Shown here: piece by piece, positions 25,444 through 34,403 of the stretch | How positions within the stretch are numbered: position 1 is the first letter of the stretch | Layout: the number at the start of each line of letters is the position of its first letter | DNA from: 67-14 sp020438345 | GTDB lineage: Bacteria; Actinomycetota; Thermoleophilia; Solirubrobacterales; 70-9 | Reading direction: 5' to 3' | Assembly (NCBI GenBank): GCA_937872475.1 | Contig: CALMSY010000006.1 | Span: forward strand, 1 to 62,173 | DNA: 62,173 bases | The notes under the pieces: generated by a model | Database searches by the model: none | Seen by the model: only the letters and a program-made list of their open reading frames with translations | Told to the model about the DNA's origin: nothing | Position numbers and translations under genes: made by a program

Positions 25444-25535
25444 GCCCGACGGGATCAACGGCCCTCTTGAGTCTGAGCTCTCCTGGCCGTCTGAACTGAA
25501 CACTCATCGCCTCTTGAACTGAGCTCTCGCGAACG

Positions 25536-25576
25536 TGGCCGGGATTTCCGTGAAATGGCAACGTAAATCCCGGCCA
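25536..25576. terminator. hairpin downstream of the nuo operon (palindromic repeat)
   Basis: TGGCCGGGATTT and AAATCCCGGCCA form a perfect 12-bp stem with a 17-nt loop. No U-tract follows, so terminator function is inferred. The GGCCGGGAT/ATCCCGGCC arms are shared with the hairpin array at 55519-55780, suggesting a dispersed palindromic repeat family. Confidence 0.6.
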
Positions 25577-25582
25577 GAAGCC

Positions 25583-25880
25583 GGGTCAGGTGGCAGCAGG
25601 TCCCCGCCGCGCTGGTACCGGGTTGTGAGCTGGTGTGGACGGGTGTGGGCAGGGGTCCGACCGGGTTCGTGCTTTCCGAGCACTACCGGGGTCAGGTGGC
25701 AGCAGGTCCCTGCCGCGCTGGTACCAGGTTGTGAGCTGGTGTGGACGGGTGTGGGCAGGGGTCCGACCGGGTTCGTGCTTTCCGGGCACTCCCGGGGTCA
25801 GGTGGCAGCAGGTCCCTGCCACGCTGGTACCAGGTTGTGAGTTGGTGTGGACGGGTGTGGGCAGGGGTCCGACTGGGTCT
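25583..25880. repeat. 106-bp tandem repeat, about 2.8 copies
   Basis: The unit starting GGGTCAGGTGGCAGCAGG occurs at 25583, 25689 and 25795 (period exactly 106) with few substitutions. It fills most of the roughly 560-bp gap between nuoN and the AEC permease gene. Several frames stay open across it, but I see no gene. The last unit runs into the long inverted repeat that follows. Confidence 0.9.
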
Positions 25881-25913
25881 GTGCACACCAAGGACCCCTG
25901 CCCACACCCGTCC
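25849..25913. repeat. 22-bp perfect inverted repeat at the end of the 106-bp array
   Basis: The segment GGACGGGTGTGGGCAGGGG plus TCC (25849-25870) is matched by its exact reverse complement at 25892-25913 across a 21-nt loop. The left arm is part of the 106-bp unit; the right arm is an isolated inverted copy. A very stable stem in RNA; it may insulate the downstream gene or simply be a rearrangement scar. Confidence 0.85.
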
Positions 25914-26001
25914 TTTCGCCACCACCGTGCCCAAAGCCGCATACGGGAAGCCCACCCGGCACACGGAGCACCACCACCTGCTGGAGGCTTAGAGTTGACC
26001 G

Positions 26002-26922
26002 GTGCTCTGGATTCTGCTCGCCATAGTCGGTTCGGTTGCGGCCGGAATCTACGGCGAACACCGCTGGCCGGCCCGGGCCGGGACCGGATCGCGGCGGGGA
26101 TTGCTGCTGATCCTCTATTTCGTCCTGCCGCCGATCGTATTTTTCAACCTGGTTCACATCGAGCTGAGCTTCGGTGGCGGGGCAGGGATAGCAGCCGGAA
26201 TCCTCACCTCGGTCTGTGTCGGACTGCTTGCCTGGGCTCTGGCCGTACCGGTACTTAAGCTGGATCGACCGGTAGCTGGCGCAGTCATCTGTTCAGCCAT
26301 ACTCGCCAATACTTCGTATCTCGGCTACCCGATGGTGTATTCCCTGATGGGTGGTGACGCTCTCGCCGATGCGGTGCTTTTCGATGTGGTTGTCAGCTAC
26401 CTCACCTTGATGATCGGGGCATTCGGGGTTGGGGCGGCTTTCGGCACAAAGGCCGGGGAGGGGTTCCGTGAACGGCTCAAGGCGTTCTTTTTCAAGAATC
26501 CGTTGCTGGTTGCCGCCATCCTCGGACTCCTGGCCCCGGAGGCACTTGCACCGGAAGTCGCTGTCGATATTTCGCGGGTGCTGGTCCTGCTGCCTCTGGT
26601 CGTCGGTTTCTTCGCGGTCGGCGCGATCCTCACCGAGGAGGTGCGGGACGGAGTGATGAAGATTCCGCCGCGTCCGCACCGCCCACTCGGGGCGGTGATC
26701 ATCTGCCGGCTGGTCGCGGCCCCCGCTCTTCTCTTCCTTTTTACCCTGCCCTTCAGCGGGGTGCCGGCCTCCTACTATCTGCTCGCCGTGATGCCGACCG
26801 GACTCAACTCGATGATCGTCGGTCACGCCTACGGACTCGACCTTCGCACCGCGGCGGAGTCGATCGTCTACACGACCGCGATTGTCCTGCTCGGGGTCGC
26901 GGGCTGGGCGATCTTCTTCTGA
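26002..26922 (+). CDS. AEC-family (auxin efflux carrier-like) permease
   Basis: Integral membrane transporter of the AEC/Mem_trans family, 306 residues, about ten helices in two five-helix halves. Characteristic segments: YFVLPPIVFFNLVHIEL in the first half and ANTSYLGYPMVYSLMGG, with ASYYLLAVMPTGLNSMIVGHAYGLD in the second. GTG 26002 is preceded by TAGAGT 6 nt upstream, consistent with a leaderless transcript. Members export organic acids or other small anions; the substrate here is unknown. Confidence 0.85.
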   Translation: MLWILLAIVGSVAAGIYGEHRWPARAGTGSRRGLLLILYFVLPPIVFFNLVHIELSFGGGAGIAAGILTSVCVGLLAWALAVPVLKLDRPVAGAVICSAILANTSYLGYPMVYSLMGGDALADAVLFDVVVSYLTLMIGAFGVGAAFGTKAGEGFRERLKAFFFKNPLLVAAILGLLAPEALAPEVAVDISRVLVLLPLVVGFFAVGAILTEEVRDGVMKIPPRPHRPLGAVIICRLVAAPALLFLFTLPFSGVPASYYLLAVMPTGLNSMIVGHAYGLDLRTAAESIVYTTAIVLLGVAGWAIFF

Positions 26923-26961
26923 GGAGCCCACGTTCGGTCTCTGATCTGGGACGATCCGGGC

Positions 26962-27333
26962 ATGATTCACCACGTCGCTCTGGAAGTCGGGCCCGCTGAT
27001 ATGGCAGCCGAAAGTGATTTCTGGCTGGCGGTGGGATTCGAGCCTGTCTCCCCGGCGGAGGCGCTCGGCGAAGGGTTTTCCTGGTTTGAACGCGACGGGA
27101 GCCAGATCCACCTGATGAGTACGGGAGTTCCGTCAGCGCCACCCGAGCGTGGCCACGTGGCTGTGGTTGCCAGTGACTTTGGGGCTGCCCTGGAGAGGCT
27201 CGAATCAGGCGGGTTCACGGTGAACAAGAGCCGAATGCTCTGGGGTGCCCGTCGGGCGAAAGCAAAGTCCCCGGCCGGTCACGTGGTTGAGCTGATGGAG
27301 TTCCCGCCTTCCCCGGCGATGGTCGGTCCATGA
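26962..27333 (+). CDS. VOC (glyoxalase-fold) domain protein
   Basis: A 123-residue single vicinal-oxygen-chelate domain with two beta-alpha-beta units: MIHHVALEVGPADMAAESDFW ... IHLM and HVAVVASDFGAALERLESGGF ... GHVVELMEF. Likely metal-site residues include His4 and the Glu in HVVELMEF. Such proteins include glyoxalases, dioxygenases and drug-binding proteins; the role here is unknown. Its stop overlaps the start of the sulfatase-like gene (ATGA). Confidence 0.8.
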   Translation: MIHHVALEVGPADMAAESDFWLAVGFEPVSPAEALGEGFSWFERDGSQIHLMSTGVPSAPPERGHVAVVASDFGAALERLESGGFTVNKSRMLWGARRAKAKSPAGHVVELMEFPPSPAMVGP

Positions 27334-28862
27334 GATCAGTTCCTCCGGGGCTCCGACTGCCCCGCCTGGGGTTGATTCTGCTTTTCGTAACGCTCTTTAC
27401 TGCCTGGGCGGACCGTCCACTCGCCATCGCGGTCGATGTCGAGTCTGCGAGAACCGGCGATTCGACCCCGGTGGTGCTGGTGGTTTTCGACGAGCTTCCA
27501 ACCGCGAACCTGATGACGGGTGATGGCCGCCGGATCGACGCCCGCCGGTTCCCCAATTTCGCCGCTTTTGCGGAGGGAGCTACCTGGTACCGGGACAACG
27601 CAACAGTCGGTGATTTCACTGCCTGGGCGGTGCCGGCAATCTTCTCCGGGAATGCACACGGTATGTACACACTGCCCGTCACGGAGTCCTATCCGGAGAA
27701 CATTTTTACCTTGCTGGGCCCTGGCCGGCAGATTCACAGCTTCGAGAAACTGACGGAACTCTGTCCCCGTTCCCTTTGCCCCGGCAACGGTCAGGGACGG
27801 ATCGTCGGTGCTGACAATGCGGTCGATTTCGTGAAACGGAAGTTCGAAGCGTTCGATCCGGTTGAGACGAGCCTCTGGATCAACAACATTCCGGCCGGCC
27901 GAAACACGCTCACAGTCGCTCACATCAATTCGCCCCACCAGCCGCTCCGCTACACCCCGGAAGGCAAGACCTATCCGGGAGGTCCGTTGGCGATGCCATC
28001 GGACCTGGACCTTGACGGCTGGAGCGTCGATGAAAGCGGGATCGCCTTCATCCAGCAGCGGCATCTGATCCAGACCGGATACGCGGATCTTCTGCTCGGT
28101 CGTATCGTGAGAAAAATCCGCAACAACGGTGACTATGACCGCGCGATCATTGTTCTGACCGCTGACCACGGCATTTCTTTCGACCCTGAAGAACTGCGCC
28201 GGGATGCCACCGCAGGCAACGTCGGGGCGGTAGTAAATCCCCTGTTGATGGTCAAGTATCCGAGGCAGAGGAGCGGCGTGGTTTCGGGATTGGCAACCCA
28301 GTCGATCGACATCCTCCCGACAATCGCGGACTGGATCGGAGCTCAGATGCCCGAGACCGACGGCGTTCCGGTGAATGAGATCCCGGAGAACCGTCAGATC
28401 AAAGTCGAGCGTTACCTGAAAGAACCACTGGTCACCAACGTCGAGGACATCCGTGCAGATCGCAGTGAAGTCATCGCTGACCAATTCAGCCGGCTTGGGT
28501 CCGGTTCACTTTGGCAACTTGGTCCGCGGCCGGGACTGATCGGCCAGAAACCCGGTCCCGTTCCCCGTTTCAGGCATGGGAGCGCAACACTGTTCGCACC
28601 CTGGAGAATCGAAAATGCCGACCGGGACCGCGATCAGGTGCCAGCTTTGATTTCCGGGGTCCTTGAGGGGATGGAGTCTGGTGACCTTGTCGCGCTCGCC
28701 TGGAACGGCCGGATCGTCGGGACCACGCGAGCCTTCAGTCACTCAAACCGGATCAGGTTCGGTGTGATGGTGCCACCATCGGTGATGAAGCGGAGCCGGA
28801 ACAGGGTTGACCTCTACACCAGTGGACCGCAGGGGAGGCTCCGCCAGCTCCCTCTGGACTGA
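27330..28862 (+). CDS. membrane-anchored or secreted sulfatase-like hydrolase
   Basis: Alkaline-phosphatase superfamily protein of 510 residues, with an N-terminal hydrophobic segment (LGLILLFVTLFTAWA) placing it outside the membrane. Metal-site motifs: VVLVVFDELP, a likely Thr nucleophile in GDFTAWAVPAIFSG, HINSPHQPLRY and IIVLTADHGISF. The C-terminal 130 residues are not part of the core and show no family I recognise. The cluster resembles LTA-synthase/phosphoglycerol-transferase-like sulfatases, but the N-terminal membrane domain is missing. Substrate unknown. Confidence 0.75.
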   Translation: MRSVPPGLRLPRLGLILLFVTLFTAWADRPLAIAVDVESARTGDSTPVVLVVFDELPTANLMTGDGRRIDARRFPNFAAFAEGATWYRDNATVGDFTAWAVPAIFSGNAHGMYTLPVTESYPENIFTLLGPGRQIHSFEKLTELCPRSLCPGNGQGRIVGADNAVDFVKRKFEAFDPVETSLWINNIPAGRNTLTVAHINSPHQPLRYTPEGKTYPGGPLAMPSDLDLDGWSVDESGIAFIQQRHLIQTGYADLLLGRIVRKIRNNGDYDRAIIVLTADHGISFDPEELRRDATAGNVGAVVNPLLMVKYPRQRSGVVSGLATQSIDILPTIADWIGAQMPETDGVPVNEIPENRQIKVERYLKEPLVTNVEDIRADRSEVIADQFSRLGSGSLWQLGPRPGLIGQKPGPVPRFRHGSATLFAPWRIENADRDRDQVPALISGVLEGMESGDLVALAWNGRIVGTTRAFSHSNRIRFGVMVPPSVMKRSRNRVDLYTSGPQGRLRQLPLD

Positions 28863-28914
28863 GGTCTACATAGCCCGGCACGCGACCGTCGGACCCGCCT
28901 GTTAGGTTCGGCGG

Positions 28915-30555
28915 GTGCGCTACCCGATAGAGAGTTTCACTCCGGAGGAGGAGCGGTTGCTCGCTCCTTACTTCACGAATCTTGATCAGCCGGTTTTCGC
29001 GCTCACGAATTTGCCAGAAACGGTCAAGGGAGCCCTGTTCGCCCGCTATTCACGTTACGGCGGAACCCTGCGCCGGCTCTATCTGGACGAGTTCGCGGCT
29101 GATGCTGTTGCTGCTGACCCGAACGGTCGCCTCAAGCCTTTCGACGGGGAAGAAGGACAGCGTGCCGCGAAGCTATACGAAAGCGTCTTTGTTGGTTTCG
29201 GGGATGATTCGATCGCTCAGCTGGGCGGAGCCCACGTTGCCTGCGAATGGGTTTCGAACATCCTCACCAAGGTTCTTCAGCGTGGGCGTCTCGCCGCCTA
29301 CCTGGAGCAATCGACCCGCTACATCGCCTATGACCAGGAAATGCCCGGCGGTGGCTATCGCTACTTGGGTGGCGATGCTCTCGACGGTCAGTTCGCCTCG
29401 GCGATGGACGAGATCTTCCGGATCTACTCGGAATCGCTGGCCGAAGTCGAAATCTGGGCCGCCAACCGCTGGCCCCGTCGTGACGACGAGCCGGAAGGAC
29501 CGTGGCGCCGCTCGATCAAGGCAAAGTCACTGGACCTGCTGCGGGGCCTGCTGCCTGCCGCGACCCTCAGCCACGTGGGCATCTATGCCTCCGGCCAGGC
29601 CTGGGAGCAGCTGCTTTTCCGGATGATGGCTTCACCGCTGCCGGAAGCCCGGCGCTTCGGGGGAATGATCCTCGATGAGCTGAACAAGGTGATTCCGAGT
29701 TTCGTTTCCCGGGTCGGCCGGCCCGATCGCGGTGGTGAGTGGATTTCTTTCCTCGAGGAGCGCCGGCAGACCACCGAGAACTGGGTTGAACGGCTCGGGC
29801 TGGCAGACCGTGACCGGGAAGATTCGGGTCCAACCGTTGAGCTGACCCGTGTCCACGGCACCGAAGACGACCTGCTTTCCGCCTGTCTGTTTGAGGAAGC
29901 GGATGCTTCGGAATCGGCGATCAGGGAGAGGATCGCAAGGCTCGATTCCGGCGAGCGTGAGCAACTGATGGCGGCGATCGTCGGTGAACGCCGTAATCGC
30001 AGGCATCGCCCCGGTCGCGGATTCGAATCGGTCAGCTACCGATTCGAAGTCGTCTCCGACTACGGCGCCTTCCGTGACCTTCAAAGGCACCGGATGCTGA
30101 CCTGCCAGTGGCAGACCCTGACCCCTGATCTCGGAGCTGGCGTGCCGGATGAAGTCATTGAGGCCGGGGCAGGAGGAGCCTATGAACGGGCACTTGAGAT
30201 ATCCCGAGGGGAGTATGAGCGGCTTCGGGAAGCAGGTCATCCGGAGGCGGCGCCCTATGCCCTTTGTCTCGGCTACCGGATCCGATATGTGCTTGACCTG
30301 AACGCACGTGAGGCGATGCAGCTGATCGAGCTCAGGTCCGGGCGGGAGGGTCACCCCACTTATCGCGCCGTCGCCCAGGCGATGCATGACGAGATCGCCG
30401 AGGTCCATCCTTCCGTCGCAGGCGCCATGGTTCACCTCGACACTTCGATGGAACCGCGACTCGAGCGGATGCTTTCCGAGATCCGGACGCATCACAAGCA
30501 ACTCGCCGCGCTCGAGACCTCCAAGGCCCCTCCAGGCTTCTCTGAGCTCGGCTAA
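28915..30555 (+). CDS. fused tandem ThyX-like protein (flavin-dependent thymidylate synthase family)
   Basis: 546 residues, about twice a normal ThyX. Both halves resemble ThyX, which methylates dUMP using FAD and methylene-tetrahydrofolate. The signature RHRxxSxxxxSxRY is split: the N-half reads RGRLAAYLEQSTRY (R123-Y136), keeping the SxRY end but losing the His; the C-half reads RHRMLTCQWQTLT (R391-T403), keeping RHR but losing the SxRY end. The two halves could form one composite active site or a non-catalytic relative. GTG 28915 follows TAGGTT by 6 nt (leaderless). No thyA is visible. Confidence 0.75.
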   Translation: MRYPIESFTPEEERLLAPYFTNLDQPVFALTNLPETVKGALFARYSRYGGTLRRLYLDEFAADAVAADPNGRLKPFDGEEGQRAAKLYESVFVGFGDDSIAQLGGAHVACEWVSNILTKVLQRGRLAAYLEQSTRYIAYDQEMPGGGYRYLGGDALDGQFASAMDEIFRIYSESLAEVEIWAANRWPRRDDEPEGPWRRSIKAKSLDLLRGLLPAATLSHVGIYASGQAWEQLLFRMMASPLPEARRFGGMILDELNKVIPSFVSRVGRPDRGGEWISFLEERRQTTENWVERLGLADRDREDSGPTVELTRVHGTEDDLLSACLFEEADASESAIRERIARLDSGEREQLMAAIVGERRNRRHRPGRGFESVSYRFEVVSDYGAFRDLQRHRMLTCQWQTLTPDLGAGVPDEVIEAGAGGAYERALEISRGEYERLREAGHPEAAPYALCLGYRIRYVLDLNAREAMQLIELRSGREGHPTYRAVAQAMHDEIAEVHPSVAGAMVHLDTSMEPRLERMLSEIRTHHKQLAALETSKAPPGFSELG

Positions 30556-30576
30556 CCGGTCCGTTAGCCTGTCCGG

Positions 30577-31404
30577 ATGCTTACCGCCCGCCTTCCCCGC
30601 GCCTTGCCCTGCGCGCTCTCTTTTCTGCTGTTGGCCCTGATCGTGGTTTTCGCAGCATGTTCATCCAACCCTGACCAGTCCGAGGCGAAAGCGGCCCGCT
30701 GGCAGCCGAAGCCGACCACCGCGGCCTGGCAGTTTCAGCTTCAGGGCAGGATCGACACATCGATCGATGCGCCGGTCTATGAGATTGACGGGTTCGACGT
30801 TTCCAGGGCCACGGTGAAGAAACTTCATTCACTTGGCCGAAAAGTCATCTGCTACATCGATGTTGGGAGCTGGGAGACCTATCGTCCTGATGCGAACCGC
30901 TTCCCGAAATCAGTGATCGGCAAGGTTTACGACGGTTATCCGAACGAACGCTGGCTGGACATCCGGCGATTCCGAAAGTTCGCCGAACCGTTGAAGGACC
31001 GGATCAGGATGTGTGCCCGCAAAGGATTCGACGGGCTCGAGCCAGACAACATCAACGGCTGGGAGAACCCGACAGGGTTTCCGATCACCGCCAGGGACCA
31101 GCTCGTATTCAACCGCTGGATCGCCCGTGTTGCCCATCGCAACGGACTTGCTGTCGGACTCAAGAACGACGGACGCCAGGCCCGCAAACTGGTTGGTGAT
31201 TTCGACTTCGCGGTAGTTGAACAATGCTTCCAGTACCACGAATGCGGACAGTTCCTGCCCTTCATCCGGGCCGGCAAGGCGGTCTACTCCGTCGAGTATG
31301 AACGTCCACTTTCGGCCTTCTGCGCCCGTGCCCGGAAGCTCGGGTTCAGCTCGATCGGCAAGGAATATGACCTGTTCGCAAGGCCCTGGCGCCCCTGTCG
31401 CTAG
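30577..31404 (+). CDS. GH114-like endo-alpha-1,4-polygalactosaminidase lipoprotein
   Basis: Exported lipoprotein: signal LLLALIVVFAAC with lipobox FAAC. The mature part is a TIM barrel of the GH114/TM1410 family: WQFQLQGRID, YEIDGFDVS, GRKVICYIDVGSWETYRPD, FDGLEPDNINGWENPTGFPIT and VVEQCFQYHECGQF. Characterised relatives cut galactosaminogalactan. TAGCCT lies 6 nt before ATG 30577. No neighbouring polysaccharide genes give context. Confidence 0.85.
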   Translation: MLTARLPRALPCALSFLLLALIVVFAACSSNPDQSEAKAARWQPKPTTAAWQFQLQGRIDTSIDAPVYEIDGFDVSRATVKKLHSLGRKVICYIDVGSWETYRPDANRFPKSVIGKVYDGYPNERWLDIRRFRKFAEPLKDRIRMCARKGFDGLEPDNINGWENPTGFPITARDQLVFNRWIARVAHRNGLAVGLKNDGRQARKLVGDFDFAVVEQCFQYHECGQFLPFIRAGKAVYSVEYERPLSAFCARARKLGFSSIGKEYDLFARPWRPCR

Positions 31405-31464
31405 TTCCCGGTTCGCCGAAGAACACATTTTCCAGTCGAAGTGATGGATTCGGGAGAGCTGCCG

Positions 31465-31496
31465 AAGGGGTCCGGCTGAGGCGAAGCGGACCCTTT
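31465..31496. terminator. bidirectional hairpin between convergent genes
   Basis: AAGGGGTCCG pairs with CGGACCCTTT (one G-T) around a 12-nt loop, midway between the GH114 and HAD gene ends. Likely a shared terminator. It contains GGGGTCCG, GGCGAAG and CGGACCC in the same order as the nuo palindromic element, which may be coincidence. Confidence 0.55.
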
Positions 31497-31512
31497 CAAA
31501 CTGGTTATTTCG

Positions 31513-32295
31513 TCATTCGATCAGATCGATCAGGCCGGCTATCTCATGGTCGGGGGTGATCTTCGTGCCGGGATCATGGGCATCGTTTCCGGCGACCAGG
31601 ATTCCATCCAGCCCGGCATTCCGGGCCCCGCCGACATCGGTATCCAGGCGGTCGCCGACCATCGCGACTCTCGACCCTTCAGGCAAACCGAGTCGTTTGA
31701 TGCCGAGCTCGAATATCGGCCTTTCCGGTTTGCCGGCGACCACGGCTTGCCTGCCCGAGGCGGTTTCGACCGCAGCCACGATCGCACCGGTTCCCGGCCA
31801 GGGCCCGTCCGGCATCGGCATGGTCGGGTCCTTGCCGACCGTCGCCAGAAATGAACCGGCCCGGGCAGCCATCGAGGCAGCCTTCAGCTCGTCGTAGTTG
31901 AAGTGTGGGTGGCCGGTAACGAGGACTGCTTCTGCTTCCTGCCAGCGGTCAGCCGGCAGCCGTTCGAATCCCGCTTCGTTCACCTGCTTCAGAAAGCCGT
32001 GAGTGCCGATCGCATAGACCTTCCCGCCATCACCGATTTCGCGTCGGGCCAAGTCAAGCAAGGTGATACCAGCGGTGACTACACGGTCCGGGTCGGCGTC
32101 AATCCCCTGGTCCCGAAGGGTCCGGGCCTGTTCGGCCGGAGCGATCCGGGGGCTGTTGGTGACGAAAACGGTTGGCTTCCCGGCCTCCGCCAGCGCTGTA
32201 AGAGCTTCGGCCGCCCCGTCGATCGGTTCATGGCCAAGCCAGACCACCCCGTCGAGATCCACCAGAAAGCCATCGTATGAGTCGGCGATTGCCAC
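31513..32295 (-). CDS. HAD-IIA (NagD/PGP-like) phosphatase
   Basis: Cytosolic sugar- or glycol-phosphate phosphatase, 260 residues. Motif I is FLVDLDGVVWLG (Asp13 nucleophile, Asp15), motif II the Thr/Ser in VFVTNSPR, motif III the Lys in VVAGKPERPIFE, motif IV MVGDRLDTDVGGARNAG. The large C2-type cap lies between motifs II and III. GTG 32295 is preceded 6 nt upstream by CAGAAT. Substrate not predictable. Confidence 0.88.
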   Translation of the reverse strand: MAIADSYDGFLVDLDGVVWLGHEPIDGAAEALTALAEAGKPTVFVTNSPRIAPAEQARTLRDQGIDADPDRVVTAGITLLDLARREIGDGGKVYAIGTHGFLKQVNEAGFERLPADRWQEAEAVLVTGHPHFNYDELKAASMAARAGSFLATVGKDPTMPMPDGPWPGTGAIVAAVETASGRQAVVAGKPERPIFELGIKRLGLPEGSRVAMVGDRLDTDVGGARNAGLDGILVAGNDAHDPGTKITPDHEIAGLIDLIE

Positions 32296-32371
32296 GGAGC
32301 GATTCTGTCATCTGGGTGGCCAAAGCTCCGGCAGGGCAGCGCCGGGTGATGGGCACTACTAGAGTTGCGGC

Positions 32372-33370
32372 ATGAGTCTGTCCGCCAGGAACGGCAGTAC
32401 ACCGCGTCCCGTGACGGTTCTTGTGGCTGGAGGAACGATCTCGATGACCGGTGAATCCGGTGCCTCCCCCGAGCTGGATGCAGAGGCCCTCCTGTCCACG
32501 ATCCCGCCAAATATCGACGTTGCCGGACTCAAGGCCGAGACACTGATGAACCTCCCCAGCGCGCACCTGACGCTGGCAAACCAGCTTGAGATTTGCCGGC
32601 GAGCCCGCGACACCGCCCGCCGTGGAATCGGAGTCGTGGTGACCCACGGAACCGACACCCTGGAAGAGACCGCGATGCTCTGCGATGTCCTCCACGACGC
32701 GGAGGCTCCGATCGTCTTTACCGGAGCGATCCGGCCCGCTTCCAGCCCTGGTGCGGATGGTCCCGCGAACCTGGTAGATGCGATCAGCGTTGCCGCCTCG
32801 GATGCGGCCGCAGGCACCGGGGTGCTGGTCTGTTTTGGCGGCGAGATCCACCATGCCCGTGGTGCCCGGAAAACGGACACGACCTCCCTCGTGGCCTTCT
32901 CCTCCCCCCAGACCGGACCGCTTGGGCGGGTGACAGAGGGACACCCGACGATCTGGTCGACGGTTCCGAGGAATCCTTCGCTCGACCCGCCCCATCTCGA
33001 TGGCCGGGTGCTCGTCGTTCCGACCAGTGCCGGCGATGATGGTGCCCTTGCCCGGGCTGCGCTATCCACTGACCCGGATGGCGTCGTGATCGGAACCCTG
33101 GGCGCGGGCCATGTCTCGCCGCCCATCCTTGAGCTTTGGGCTCAGGCAGCCGAACGGATTCCGGTCGTGGTCTACTCACGACCGGAACGGGGAGTGATCC
33201 TCAACGCTACGTATGGATACCGCGCATCCGAAGCGGACTTGCGGGAAACGAACGTGATTCCAGCCGGCTTTCTTTCACCCCAGGCTGCCAGGATGAAGCT
33301 GCTCGCCTGCCTCGCCTCCGGTCTGAATGTGGACGAGATCCGCTGGGCCTTCGGTCAGGACGATGGCTAG
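32372..33370 (+). CDS. L-asparaginase
   Basis: Hydrolyses asparagine to aspartate and ammonia. The bacterial asparaginase fold is clear: first catalytic Thr in VLVAGGTISMTG, second triad in VVVTHGTDTLEETAM, then PIVFTGAIRPASSPGADGPANLVDAI. The C-terminal domain is present (GVVIGTLGAGHVSPPILE, VVVYSRPERGVI). 332 residues without a signal peptide, so probably cytoplasmic. TAGAGT sits 6 nt before the ATG. Confidence 0.92.
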   Translation: MSLSARNGSTPRPVTVLVAGGTISMTGESGASPELDAEALLSTIPPNIDVAGLKAETLMNLPSAHLTLANQLEICRRARDTARRGIGVVVTHGTDTLEETAMLCDVLHDAEAPIVFTGAIRPASSPGADGPANLVDAISVAASDAAAGTGVLVCFGGEIHHARGARKTDTTSLVAFSSPQTGPLGRVTEGHPTIWSTVPRNPSLDPPHLDGRVLVVPTSAGDDGALARAALSTDPDGVVIGTLGAGHVSPPILELWAQAAERIPVVVYSRPERGVILNATYGYRASEADLRETNVIPAGFLSPQAARMKLLACLASGLNVDEIRWAFGQDDG

Positions 33371-33547
33371 AAGGACAGGCCGGGTCTCCGTCTTTGGCCG
33401 GGGCCCGACCGTGGCCGGTCCGGGATCGGCCGCCGCGGGTTTGCGGCCGACACCGGCCGGACCCGCACTGATCTTCAGACCCGCACTGATCTCCAGTCCG
33501 GTCCTTTCGCGAAGTTTGACCACCCCTACCGGGAATACCCTCTGAAT

Positions 33548-33850
33548 ATGGCGGCCAACGAGCAGGAACCCGGCGGGCACGGATACTCGGATCACAAGGA
33601 TGCTGTTGTGAAGCGTCTGCGGCGGATCGAGGGTCAGGTCCGCGGGGTTGAATCGATGATCGAAGACGACCGCTACTGCATCGACATCGTCACCCAGGTG
33701 ACCGCGATCCAGGCGGCCCTGGACAAGGTCGCTCTCGAACTTCTTCAGGATCACGCTGCCCATTGTGTGGTCGGGGCCAGCCCGGAGTTGCAAAGTGAAC
33801 GGACCGAGGAACTGATGGCCGCGGTCAAACGACTCTTGCGGCACGGCTGA
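33548..33850 (+). CDS. CsoR/RcnR-type metal-sensing repressor
   Basis: A 100-residue all-helical DUF156 repressor. Cys44, His69 and Cys73 have exactly the spacing of the Cu(I) ligands of mycobacterial CsoR (Cys-25-His-4-Cys), so copper sensing is likely. Core: RLRRIEGQVRGVESMIEDDRYCIDIVTQVTAIQAAL. TACCCT lies 6 nt before the ATG. No copper exporter or chaperone is adjacent; the upstream region has TTGACC and a CCTACCGGGAATACCC stretch that might hold its operator. Confidence 0.88.
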   Translation: MAANEQEPGGHGYSDHKDAVVKRLRRIEGQVRGVESMIEDDRYCIDIVTQVTAIQAALDKVALELLQDHAAHCVVGASPELQSERTEELMAAVKRLLRHG

Positions 33851-33911
33851 GAATCGATCCGGGGCTGGGAATCGATCTCACGAAACTGTTCGCAGGGTCG
33901 TCTCAGTAGCT

Positions 33912-34403
33912 GTGACGGGCAAGAGCAAAAAGTCGGCAGGGCCGCCACCTTTCGAGGTTGCTCTTGAGCAGCATGGCCCGAAGGTCCATGGGTGGCTTGT
34001 CGCCCGGATGGGACCGGAACGGGCTGACGATGTTTTCCAGGAAACGATGCTGGCCGCGCTTCGGGCATGGGACCAGGCGAATCCGGAAACGCTGCGACCC
34101 TGGCTTTTCACGATTGCGAGGAACAAGGCGATCGATGAAGACCGCCGCGCAGTCAGGCGTCCCGATCCGCAAGCGGAACCTGATGCCTGGCCATCGGATG
34201 AAGTCACCGACCGGCTGGAAGATCCGGTCTGGGATGAAGTCATGGCCCTTCCTGAAAAGCAGAGAGCAGCTGTGACCCTCCGGTTTCGTGGGGACTTGAC
34301 CCATCGCGAGATCGGCCTTGTCATGCGGACATCGGAAGGAGCCGCGAGACGAAATGTCTTCGAAGGGCTTAGAAACCTTCGCGAAAGGATCAACGATGAA
34401 TGA
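33912..34403 (+). CDS. ECF-type RNA polymerase sigma factor
   Basis: A 163-residue sigma factor with only regions 2 and 4. Region 2: ERADDVFQETMLAALRAW and LRPWLFTIARNKAIDEDRR. Region 4: LPEKQRAAVTLRFRGDLTHREIGLVMRTSEGAARRNVFEGLRNLRERI. Its stop overlaps the start of an O6-alkylguanine-DNA alkyltransferase gene, in the place where an anti-sigma gene would normally lie. No anti-sigma factor is seen. GTG 33912 is the start; no clear leader signal. Confidence 0.9.
   Translation: MTGKSKKSAGPPPFEVALEQHGPKVHGWLVARMGPERADDVFQETMLAALRAWDQANPETLRPWLFTIARNKAIDEDRRAVRRPDPQAEPDAWPSDEVTDRLEDPVWDEVMALPEKQRAAVTLRFRGDLTHREIGLVMRTSEGAARRNVFEGLRNLRERINDE

Noticed and set aside
24238..25503. 421-codon antisense frame over nuoN
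   Set aside because: Same GC-driven shadow effect; the sequence is highly charged without domain signals.
25535..26258. Open frames across the 106-bp repeats
   Set aside because: Open on both strands because the repeat lacks stops; repeat-encoded peptides have no gene-like start or family.
31465..31496. Third copy of the nuo palindromic element
   Set aside because: Shares GGGGTCCG, GGCGAAG and CGGACCC in order, but is too short to separate from an ordinary GC-rich terminator.
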